From Acidobacteriota bacterium (lineage in GTDB: Bacteria; Acidobacteriota; Blastocatellia; RBC074), in contig JAGNMH010000374.1 in the NCBI GenBank assembly GCA_017991275.1, positions 1 to 5,939 of the forward strand: 5,939 bases of DNA, given 5' to 3'. Each line of letters begins with the position of its first letter. The first letter of the stretch is position 1. Both the position numbers and the translations under genes were made by a program. Positions 1 to 5,319 of this stretch are shown here, piece after piece. The notes beneath the pieces are model-generated. The model was not told the DNA's origin, searched no databases, and was given only the letters and a program-made list of their open reading frames with translations.

Positions 1-990
1 ATGATCGGTGAAAATGTCCACAAACAATCCGCCGCGATTCAGCGCACCAAACAAAAGCGCCGACAGCACTACGCCAACCGGATGATTCCGCCCAAGCAAG
101 GCAACGGCGATTCCGGCGAAGCCGTACCCAGGCGAAAAACCATCGTAATAACGATAGCGATAACCCAGCACTTCGCCTATGCCGACCATTCCGGCCAGCC
201 CACCCGACAAAGCCATCGCCAAAACGATTTGCCGCTGGACACTGATGCCTCCGTATTCAGCCGCCGAAGGATTCATGCCGACTGCGCGCAGCTCGTAACC
301 CCACTTCGTTTTCCACAGAAACACCCAGACCAGAAAACACGCCAGCAGGGCCAGCAGAAAAGCGACGCTGAGCGGAATCCGTTCGGGGAAGTTGATTCCC
401 AGCGGCGACAGAAGGGTCGAGAACCGTGCAATGTGCGCCTGTTCGGCGATCAGCTTGGTCTCCATGATCGGATCGCCGGCTTCCTTGTATCGGCTTTGCG
501 TCAGATAGCTGACCAGGCCGACTGCGATGAAGTTCAGCATGATTGTGTTGATGACTTCGTGCGAACCGAAACGAGCCTTCAGAACTCCTGGAATCGCTCC
601 CCAAAAAGCGCCCGCCAGCATCGCGGCAATCATGGCCATCGGAATCAACAGCCAACCAGACCAACCGTTGAAGGTGAATCCCACCCAGGCAGCGGCGAAA
701 GCTCCGACCACCAACTGCCCTTCTGCTCCAATGTTCAGCAGCCCGCACTTGAAAGTCAGCGAAACTGCCAACCCTGTAAATATCAGTGGCGTCGCGTAAA
801 ACAACGTGTAACCCCAATTGTCCCAGGTGAAATTGCCCATCGCATCGAACAGCCCGAATGCACTGGAAATCAGCAACCGGTAAACGGTGAAGGGGTTATC
901 GCCAATTGCCAACACAATTACACCGCCAATAACAAAAGCGGCCAGCACGGCGATCAGTGGAAAAAGCAGTTCGCGAAATAAAGTTTTCAT
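1..990 (-). CDS. ABC transporter permease, YufP/NupP-like (sugar/nucleoside type), 3' end cut by window edge
   Basis: This is an inner-membrane permease subunit of an ABC importer in the BPD_transp_2 superfamily (COG4603-like, usually simple sugars or nucleosides). The first 330 residues are visible and the frame is open at the left edge; the family is usually about 350-370 aa, so only a short tail is missing. Hydrophobic helices lie near residues 8-30, 62-80, 91-105, 114-136, 150-162, 206-226, 254-272 and 290-316. Family signatures are ATPLIFTGLAVS (67-78), GLLNIGAEGQ (83-92), the cytoplasmic coupling loop GYELRAVGMNPSAAEYGG (231-248) and ALLGRNHPVG (297-306). The ATG at 988-990 was chosen because MKTLFRELLFPLIAV gives a normal first helix. 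It has no clear Shine-Dalgarno; a TTG at 1051-1053 is a weaker alternative. It lies 78 bp after DoxX on the same strand. No ATPase or binding-protein gene is visible, so partners would lie beyond the left edge or elsewhere. The exact substrate cannot be told. Confidence 0.93.
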   Translation of the reverse strand, partial: MKTLFRELLFPLIAVLAAFVIGGVIVLAIGDNPFTVYRLLISSAFGLFDAMGNFTWDNWGYTLFYATPLIFTGLAVSLTFKCGLLNIGAEGQLVVGAFAAAWVGFTFNGWSGWLLIPMAMIAAMLAGAFWGAIPGVLKARFGSHEVINTIMLNFIAVGLVSYLTQSRYKEAGDPIMETKLIAEQAHIARFSTLLSPLGINFPERIPLSVAFLLALLACFLVWVFLWKTKWGYELRAVGMNPSAAEYGGISVQRQIVLAMALSGGLAGMVGIGEVLGYRYRYYDGFSPGYGFAGIAVALLGRNHPVGVVLSALLFGALNRGGLFVDIFTDH

Positions 991-1068
991 TTTTGAAGTT
1001 GAACCTGAAAACGAGTTGGCGAGTGAAGTAACACGCGCTCCAATATGCGTCAAGCATCAGATCGGTGG

Positions 1069-1515
1069 TCAGCGATGACCGGATTTGCCGCCGCCTGATC
1101 GCTGAAAATCGAACGAGCCATTTCCTCCACCGGCAATCAATAAAGTCAGCGCCATGGCCAGCAAAGCCAGCGCAAATTCATAACCGCCGTCATTCAGGAA
1201 AAAGCCGTTTCGCAAATGCACTCCGAATATCGCCACACCCATGACTGTGGCAATCAGAAAAGCCCCGATGCGAGTCATAAAGCCGAACATGACCAAGGTG
1301 CCTCCGACAAATTCGGCAAACGCCGCAGCTCCCAGCCACAACCATGAAGGCCGCAAACTTAACGGCGCGGTTCCTGCCACCCAGACAGACAAACCTTTGC
1401 CGCCCCACAATCCGAAAATTTTCTGCGCGCCATGAACAAAAAAGATAGCTCCCAGTCCCAGCCGCAACGGCAACAAAGCCCAGGTGTTCGTAGTTGCAGT
1501 CAAACGTCCAGTCAT
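1069..1515 (-). CDS. DoxX family membrane protein
   Basis: This 148-residue protein is a small integral membrane protein of the DoxX family (DoxX-like, four-helix). Such proteins are often annotated as putative quinol oxidase subunits or membrane redox/stress proteins, but most members have no proven reaction. Four hydrophobic segments are visible, near residues 14-35, 57-80, 83-100 and 112-129. The diagnostic pattern is there: LPLRLGLGAIFFVHGAQKIFG (15-35, with the conserved HGAQK), the WLGAAAFAEFVGG helix (60-72), and GFMTRIGAFLIA followed by a short loop with NGFFLNDGGYEFALALL. The length matches the family. The start is well supported: GAGGAG lies 6 nt before the ATG. The C-terminal tail (GGGNGSFDFQRSGGGKSGHR) is polar and glycine-rich. 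The gene sits between the xylanase (61-bp gap) and the permease (78-bp gap), all on one strand, so co-transcription is possible. A repeat element ends about 20 nt upstream of its start. Confidence 0.93.
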   Translation of the reverse strand: MTGRLTATTNTWALLPLRLGLGAIFFVHGAQKIFGLWGGKGLSVWVAGTAPLSLRPSWLWLGAAAFAEFVGGTLVMFGFMTRIGAFLIATVMGVAIFGVHLRNGFFLNDGGYEFALALLAMALTLLIAGGGNGSFDFQRSGGGKSGHR

Positions 1516-1521
1516 TTTTTT

Positions 1522-1527
1522 CTCCTC
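1522..1527 (-). promoter_or_regulatory. Shine-Dalgarno of the DoxX gene
   Basis: GAGGAG on the minus strand with a 6-nt all-A spacer to the ATG at 1513-1515. It fixes the DoxX start and lies just outside the end of the palindromic repeat at 1537. Confidence 0.85.
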
Positions 1528-1536
1528 AAAAAAGTA

Positions 1537-1656
1537 CGTAGTCCCGCCTTCAGGCGGAATGGGGGCGTTTCCTTATTCAAAAGGAAGAGTTCTCAGTTGA
1601 AAGTCTCGCGGCTGACAAGAAATACGCTCCCGTTCCGCCCGAAGGCGGGGCTACGA
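1537..1656. repeat. Palindrome-ended interspersed repeat, copy 1 (REP/MITE-like)
   Basis: A roughly 120-bp element with inverted terminal arms. The left arm carries CGTAGTCCCGCCTTCAGGCG and the right arm carries its near reverse complement. Each arm has an inner hairpin with a CCGCC/GGCGG stem and a TTCA-type tetraloop (1544-1557 and 1635-1648). The same element, inverted, occurs at 4149-4290. The two copies align at both ends: the left end continues into GGAATGGGGGCKTTT, and the right end contains AAGAAAT followed by CCGTTCCGCC. No transposase is present, so it would be a non-autonomous element or a REP-like structured repeat. It overlaps the 3' end of the xylanase frame, and its left end lies 21 nt upstream of the DoxX start. 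Exact boundaries and target duplications cannot be fixed from two copies. Confidence 0.85.
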
Positions 1657-4039
1657 ACGTGGAAATCTGGCGAGGTTGATCGCGCCGGATCGGCGAACGC
1701 GGCGCAGCAACATCCAGCGTGATCGTCACTTCGCCGGATGAGTCAATCGCCGTTGTTACTGTTTGAGCGACACGGCCATAAACCGCAGTCACGTTGTAAT
1801 TACCTTTGAAACCGCGCGTTGCAAATCTGCCAGCCGCATCGCTGACTCCGCTGGCGTTCGTCCACCACTCGCGGAAAAGCAGATCGTTGTAAACCAGCGC
1901 GTTCGGTTTCGAAGACCAGTCGGCTCTATACATTGCGCCAAACGGCAACCAGTGCGCTTTTTCCCAAAATCCCCACATCAAAAAATCGGTGAACTTCGGC
2001 TGACTGAAAACCATCACCATCACGTCGCGCGTGAACTCAGCTTGCAGTTCTTCATCAGCCAGATTGATGTCGAACTCAGTCACGGCCAGTTGCACCGGCA
2101 AGGCAGAAAAGCGTTCGATTATGGTCTGCATCTGCGCGGGCGGAGTAATGCGGCTGAAATGCCCCTGCAAGCCTACGCCGTCAACCGGAGCGCCGTTCGC
2201 CAGCATCCATTTGGTCAACTCGAACAGGTAATTTTGATGATTCACGTCGGCTCCGCCAGCCGCCAGAATGTCGTAATCGTTGACGAACAGCTTCGATTGC
2301 GAGTCAAGGTTTCGCGCCACCTGAAACCAGCGAATGAGTTCCTGATTGCCAAGCTTGCCATTTGATTGCGGAGTGTTGCCGACGGCGATGCGGCCTTGAA
2401 TATCGAAGTTCGTGTAAGGTTCGTTGACCACATCCCACTGATAACATTTTCCACCGGCGTTTTCCGGTTTCAGAACATCGGCGAAGTGCTGATCAATCCG
2501 CGTTTTCAAGGCGTCGCCCGCCAAGTTACGAGCGTCTGTCGGCAGATTGTCCGTGCTCGGCCAGATCAAATTGTGACCGCGCACCGGCAGGTTTTGAGCT
2601 TTCAACCAGGTGAAAGTGTCCACCGTCGCCTGACGATTCCACGATTGCCAGTCTTCCCAAAACGGCCACTTCAGATCGTTTTCCAAAACCGTGGTTGTGA
2701 AATGCGAAGACACGCGCGAACGATATTGCTCACGATCCGCCGCTGTCTGCCCGTTGCCGGCCAACAGTTGAGCCGTCACCGCAGAGCCAAACTTGAAAGC
2801 ATGATTGGTTTGCTGAACAAACACTTGAGCGCCCGGCAACGGATTGCCTGCGCGGTCGAACACGCGAACAGTCAAATCGCCTTTGCGAACTTGATTGATG
2901 CGTTCGATTGCCGCCAATCTCCACGGAGCATCCGCTTCACCACGCCCAGGGTAGTAATACTCTGTTTTGAACTGAGCCAGAGTCACCGTCTGGCCGTAAT
3001 TGTTCAGGGCGATTCCGCCGATTTCAAACTTCTGCGGCCCATAAGCGAACTGAAAAATCAGGTTGACCTGCCCTGCGGCAAATGTGTCGTGAGCTTTGAA
3101 CGGAAATTGATAAAAGCGCCAATCGCTGCTGTCGGTGGGAAAATTGACGTTGATGGCTTTGTCATAAGGACTCGCGCCGCGTTCAAAGACCACCTGCCCG
3201 CGAATCGTCGCATTGCCGCCGGGTTCCAGCTTTCGCGCCCAAAACGACAGCAGCAACACGTCGTCTTTTTTCACCGCCGAAGCCGAATTCCACCCCATTG
3301 CCGAGCGGTAAACCTGATCGGAATCGCCGTTGGTCGAAAGTTGAATTGCCTGGAAAAAGCTTTGCCCATTGACGCCGACCACTGACGCTGATCCTCCGAT
3401 TTGCGAATCGAAGTAGCTGAAAAAACTGCTGTAAACGTTTGCAGGCAAAACAGAAACCGGTTCGACAGTAACAGGCGGAATTCGCCCCAAACTGACCAAA
3501 CTGATGCCGCCAAGTTCAAAAGTCTGTGGCCCGTGCGCGAAGTGAAAAGCCACTTGAGCTTCGCCTGCCGCGTAACTGGCCGCAGCCTTGAACGGGATGC
3601 TGTACTTCGTCCACGTCGCTCCATCGCAAGGAAAAGTCGTGTAAAGCGATTTAGTCGCCGAAGCGTCAATCTTCTCAAAACCGACAAAGCCGCGAATGTT
3701 GTTGCCATCCAAAGGCGCAACTTTTCGCACCCAAAAAGTCAGTTGCAGGTTGTCTCCCTGGCCGACAGCCTGCGCGGTGCGAAACAACAATCCAGCATCA
3801 TCAACTTTGGCCGAAGTCCCGCCTACCGTCACACGATAGCCTTGAGTAAAAGACTGTCCGCTGACCGCGATCGGTTCGGCGGTGGCATTAGCTCCGACAT
3901 TACCTCTGAAACTGTAAATGTCGCCCGGTAAAACCGATTGCCCCAACGCAGCCACTGATGCCAGGCAAACCAACAAAATCGCATTGAAGACCTGAGCGAG
4001 AAAAAACTCTCGCCCCAAACCTTGATGGGGAATTTGCAT
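1577..4039 (-). CDS. Secreted GH10 endo-1,4-beta-xylanase with two N-terminal carbohydrate-binding-like modules
   Basis: This 820-residue exported enzyme is predicted to cleave beta-1,4-xylan with retention of configuration. Residues 1-35 look like a signal peptide (hydrophobic VFNAILLVCLASVAALG). Two tandem beta-sandwich modules of CBM4/9- or CBM22-like type follow, at about 36-187 and 197-350. They are clearly duplicated: the first ends FHFAHGPQTFELGGISL and the second FQFAYGPQKFEIGGIAL, offset by 164 residues. A linker (about 376-410) leads into the GH10 barrel at about 411-725. It has HAFKFGSAV (413-421), RGHNLIWPS (487-495), the acid/base Glu540 in WDVVNEP and the nucleophile Glu655 in LAVTEFD. 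The usual WHSQ after GHxLxW reads WPS here. A small beta domain (about 729-776: GVSDAAGRFATRGFKGNYNV) follows. The last ~26 residues, from FVAPPSGG onward, are encoded by a repeat element. The start at 4037-4039 is preferred over an in-frame ATG at 4126 because it has AGAGAGG upstream and leads straight into the signal peptide. Actual polysaccharide specificity is inferred from the family. Confidence 0.95.
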   Translation of the reverse strand: MQIPHQGLGREFFLAQVFNAILLVCLASVAALGQSVLPGDIYSFRGNVGANATAEPIAVSGQSFTQGYRVTVGGTSAKVDDAGLLFRTAQAVGQGDNLQLTFWVRKVAPLDGNNIRGFVGFEKIDASATKSLYTTFPCDGATWTKYSIPFKAAASYAAGEAQVAFHFAHGPQTFELGGISLVSLGRIPPVTVEPVSVLPANVYSSFFSYFDSQIGGSASVVGVNGQSFFQAIQLSTNGDSDQVYRSAMGWNSASAVKKDDVLLLSFWARKLEPGGNATIRGQVVFERGASPYDKAINVNFPTDSSDWRFYQFPFKAHDTFAAGQVNLIFQFAYGPQKFEIGGIALNNYGQTVTLAQFKTEYYYPGRGEADAPWRLAAIERINQVRKGDLTVRVFDRAGNPLPGAQVFVQQTNHAFKFGSAVTAQLLAGNGQTAADREQYRSRVSSHFTTTVLENDLKWPFWEDWQSWNRQATVDTFTWLKAQNLPVRGHNLIWPSTDNLPTDARNLAGDALKTRIDQHFADVLKPENAGGKCYQWDVVNEPYTNFDIQGRIAVGNTPQSNGKLGNQELIRWFQVARNLDSQSKLFVNDYDILAAGGADVNHQNYLFELTKWMLANGAPVDGVGLQGHFSRITPPAQMQTIIERFSALPVQLAVTEFDINLADEELQAEFTRDVMVMVFSQPKFTDFLMWGFWEKAHWLPFGAMYRADWSSKPNALVYNDLLFREWWTNASGVSDAAGRFATRGFKGNYNVTAVYGRVAQTVTTAIDSSGEVTITLDVAAPRSPIRRDQPRQISTFVAPPSGGTGAYFLSAARLSTENSSF

Positions 4040-4042
4040 AAA

Positions 4043-4049
4043 CCTCTCT
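4043..4049 (-). promoter_or_regulatory. Probable Shine-Dalgarno of the xylanase gene
   Basis: AGAGAGG on the minus strand, only 3 nt before the ATG at 4037-4039. The spacing is short, but it supports this start over the longer in-frame alternative, whose extra 29 residues are basic and do not resemble a signal peptide. I see no convincing -35/-10 pair between here and 4149. Confidence 0.55.
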
Positions 4050-4148
4050 TTGAAATCGCTTTTATGTTTTCGGAATTGCCACGCCAGTTTAGCCGCCCCT
4101 CGCCTTTGTGTGTAGCCCCCAAACAATTATCATCGTCGCGCAAAAGCA

Positions 4149-4290
4149 TGTAGTACCGCCTTCAGGCGGAACGGTGACGGATTTCTTTTCAGTTCGTAGT
4201 ATCACCTTCAGGCGAAAGGGCTTGGCAATGGGGCTTTTCCCTTTGAAAAAGGTAAAAGCCCCCATTCCGCCTGAAGGCGGTACTACGAAC
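4149..4290. repeat. Palindrome-ended interspersed repeat, copy 2 (inverted relative to copy 1)
   Basis: A 142-bp stretch between the divergent xylanase and NTF2-like genes with three related arms. These are a forward arm with GTAGTACCGCCTTCAGGCGG (4150-4169), a degenerate forward arm (4196-4214) and a reverse arm with CCGCCTGAAGGCGGTACTAC (4267-4286). Read on the minus strand it aligns end to end with copy 1 at 1537-1656, apart from an extra middle portion here that contains the second arm. In translation the arms give VVPPSGG-like peptides in several frames, which explains short spurious reading frames in this region. There is no coding evidence inside it and no transposase. Confidence 0.85.
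4192..4290. repeat. Long inverted repeat (hairpin) inside repeat copy 2
   Basis: GTTCGTAGTA at 4192-4201 is the exact inverse of TACTACGAAC at 4281-4290. Pairing continues inward through the CCTTCAGGCG core and a GGGGCTTTT/AAAAGCCCC segment near 4229-4263. About 10 nt are unpaired on the left side. The loop is small (around 4241-4250). Transcribed rightward, it would form a strong hairpin ending 17 nt before the next start codon. There is no T-run on either strand, so a classical intrinsic terminator is not supported. Confidence 0.8.
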
Positions 4291-4296
4291 TTTTCC

Positions 4297-4302
4297 GAAG
4301 GA
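4297..4302 (+). promoter_or_regulatory. Shine-Dalgarno of the NTF2-like gene
   Basis: GAAGGA with a 5-nt spacer to the ATG at 4308-4310. It starts only 6 nt after the end of the long inverted repeat, so a folded leader could affect its access by ribosomes (inference). Confidence 0.75.
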
Positions 4303-4307
4303 CAATT

Positions 4308-4766
4308 ATGAAAACTCTGACGCTCGTCATTTTGCTTGTAGCTCTGACCGCCGCATCCACTCAGACGCCGAAGAAAGCCGCGCCGCGAGTTGATCCCGAA
4401 GTCGAAACCGCCGCAATGAAAGTATTGGACGAATATATGGCTGCCTGGAACAAGAAGGATTTGGAGGCTTGGGAACGGACGTTCCACTTTCCGCATTACC
4501 GATTGGCCAGCGGCAAAATGAGCGTTCTGGAAAAACCCGGCCAGCAGGACGCCGCACGAATCTGGCAAGCGATCACCGACTGGCATCACAGCAAATGGGA
4601 TCGCCGCCACATCATTCACGCCTCAGCCGACAAAGTTCACGTGGATACAAGATTCACCCGCTACCGCGCCGACGGCTCACGCATAGGCAGCTACGAATCG
4701 CTCTACATTCTGACAAAAGAAAATGGCCGCTGGGGAGTCAAACTGCGTTCCAGCTTCGCGCAATGA
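4308..4766 (+). CDS. Small exported NTF2/SnoaL-like fold protein
   Basis: This 152-residue protein has a short hydrophobic N-terminus (MKTLTLVILLVALTAAS, 1-17) that looks like a signal peptide, so it is probably exported. The rest fits one NTF2-like/SnoaL-like (DUF4440-type) alpha+beta cone. The first helix, VLDEYMAAWNKKDLEAWERTFHFPHYRLASG (39-69), is the typical opening: a helix, then a W-N-x-x-D turn and the next strand. The C-terminal strands run through HVDTRFTRYRADGSRI (111-126), ESLYILTKENGRWGV (130-144) and KLRSSFAQ, the usual closing hairpin. These proteins bind small ligands or act as enzymes or accessory subunits; nothing here identifies a ligand or reaction. The gene is divergent from the xylanase and has a good Shine-Dalgarno. 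Its leader is occupied by a structured repeat. Its 3' end abuts the eroded toxin-antitoxin locus on the opposite strand. Confidence 0.85.
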   Translation: MKTLTLVILLVALTAASTQTPKKAAPRVDPEVETAAMKVLDEYMAAWNKKDLEAWERTFHFPHYRLASGKMSVLEKPGQQDAARIWQAITDWHHSKWDRRHIIHASADKVHVDTRFTRYRADGSRIGSYESLYILTKENGRWGVKLRSSFAQ

Positions 4767-4770
4767 ACAT

Positions 4771-4813
4771 GGTGGAGGTAACAGGCGGCGATGAGGTGAT
4801 AGATGCGAATCAA
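4771..4813 (-). pseudogene. Possible N-terminal stub of a RES-domain toxin
   Basis: A TTG at 4811-4813 opens a minus-strand frame reading LIRIYHLIAACYLHH, which resembles the (M)xxYRLxxxxYA opening of RES-domain NAD-degrading toxins. The TTG overlaps, as TTGA, the stop codon that the neighbouring antitoxin would have if its lesions were corrected, which is the usual layout of such pairs. Beyond about 14 codons the frame runs into the antisense of the NTF2-like gene and any resemblance stops. No catalytic portion of a RES toxin is in the window. The match is short and could be chance. Confidence 0.35.
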
Positions 4814-4838
4814 CTGAAGACTCAATGTTCGATCCGAA
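4810..4838 (-). pseudogene. Out-of-frame eroded C-terminal tail of the DUF2384 antitoxin
   Basis: Just past the present stop of the antitoxin, the alternative minus-strand frame continues a family-like ending. It reads QVEDVLIRIEH from 4857 down to 4825, then a TGA at 4822-4824, then VFS and a second TGA at 4810-4812. DUF2384 antitoxins commonly end in VEDLLxRIEHGVFS, so the first TGA sits exactly where Gly (GGA) is expected. Adding one A to the AAAA run at 4858-4861 joins this tail to the main frame. This is a direct reading of codons; the ancestral state is inferred. Confidence 0.7.
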
Positions 4839-5243
4839 TCAGGACATCCTCGACCTGTTTTGATCCCCATCGGTATCGAGCAAGTCGAGCGGCGTCTGCA
4901 TGCTCAGCGCGCGGTTCGGTTCCTTGAGCCAGATTTCCGCTTTTTCGCGCGAGCCGAAGACTTCTTCCATCCGAGCAATCAGGCGCGCCAGCCGATACAG
5001 CCGATCCGATTCGACAGGATCAAGCTGGTTGCTGGCTTTCCGCCTAGTCCAAGTGCGATCTGAAACGGCAATGATCCGCTGCGTGGCGACATCCGGAATC
5101 TGGTAAAGCTTTGTCAGATGAGTGACAACATCGAATCTGCCCCCTTTCCTGACGGCTGGAATTAGAGTCTGAGTCCTGATGACTGTCTTGCCTAGCAGCT
5201 TCGTTCCACCCAGTATCTCAATGATCTTTTCGGTTTCAGTCAT
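4839..5243 (-). CDS. MbcA/ParS/Xre-type (DUF2384) antitoxin, C-terminus frameshifted
   Basis: The protein is 134 residues as read. It belongs to the antitoxins that pair with RES-domain toxins: an N-terminal Xre-like helical DNA-binding part and a C-terminal toxin-binding domain. The latter is unmistakable: LDPVESDRLYRLARLIAR (74-91), MEEVFGSREKAEIWLKEPN (92-110) and RAL..TPLDLLDTD (111-125). Residues 1-73 (MTETEKIIEILGG ... SDRTWTRRKAS) match the upstream part. The ATG at 5241-5243 was chosen over an in-frame ATG at 5277-5279 because AGGAGA lies 4 nt before it and MTETEKI is a typical opening. After Asp127 the frame departs from the family ending because of an apparent one-base loss at 4858-4861, giving NRSRMS and an early stop. 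No intact toxin follows. It is either a solitary, possibly still folded antitoxin, or a decaying gene. Antitoxins of this type usually repress their own promoter, but I cannot point to an operator. Confidence 0.9.
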   Translation of the reverse strand: MTETEKIIEILGGTKLLGKTVIRTQTLIPAVRKGGRFDVVTHLTKLYQIPDVATQRIIAVSDRTWTRRKASNQLDPVESDRLYRLARLIARMEEVFGSREKAEIWLKEPNRALSMQTPLDLLDTDGDQNRSRMS

Positions 5244-5247
5244 AATA

Positions 5248-5253
5248 TCTCCT
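5248..5253 (-). promoter_or_regulatory. Shine-Dalgarno of the antitoxin gene
   Basis: AGGAGA on the minus strand, 4 nt from the ATG at 5241-5243. It decides this start over the ATG 36 nt further upstream. Confidence 0.8.
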
Positions 5254-5319
5254 GTTTTGCGAACTGGCTTGAATGCCAAGCCGTTTCAGCAAAATGAGCA
5301 GTTACTCTCTTGCCTGCTT

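Noticed and set aside
1..981. A 326-codon plus-strand open frame across the left end
   Set aside because: It is antisense to the permease, whose minus-strand translation has clear helices and family motifs. The plus-strand product is rich in Q, R and H with no domain.
2366..3385. A 339-codon plus-strand open frame within the xylanase region
   Set aside because: It is the complement of GH10 coding sequence; its product is Arg-rich and has no recognisable domain or good start signal.
4127..4149. GATAAT on the minus strand near 4130 considered as a -10 box for the xylanase
   Set aside because: No reasonable -35 hexamer lies about 17 nt upstream, and that stretch is the end of the repeat element.
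4192..4290. Long hairpin considered as a bidirectional terminator
   Set aside because: It lies between divergent genes, just upstream of a start codon, and lacks flanking T-runs, so a repeat/leader role fits better.
1537..4290. The two inverted repeat copies considered as the ends of one composite transposon carrying the xylanase
   Set aside because: There is no transposase, no visible target duplication, and copy 1 overlaps the xylanase 3' end instead of sitting outside it. Independent dispersed copies are the simpler reading.
4089..4619. A 176-codon minus-strand frame with a VPPSGG peptide
   Set aside because: It crosses the repeat element and the antisense of the NTF2-like gene; the PPSGG peptides are simply translations of the palindromic arms.
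5266..5282. Small hairpin GGCTT/AAGCC upstream of the antitoxin, considered as a terminator or operator
   Set aside because: The stem is only 5 bp and is not followed by a T-run on either strand; there is no second copy to suggest an operator.
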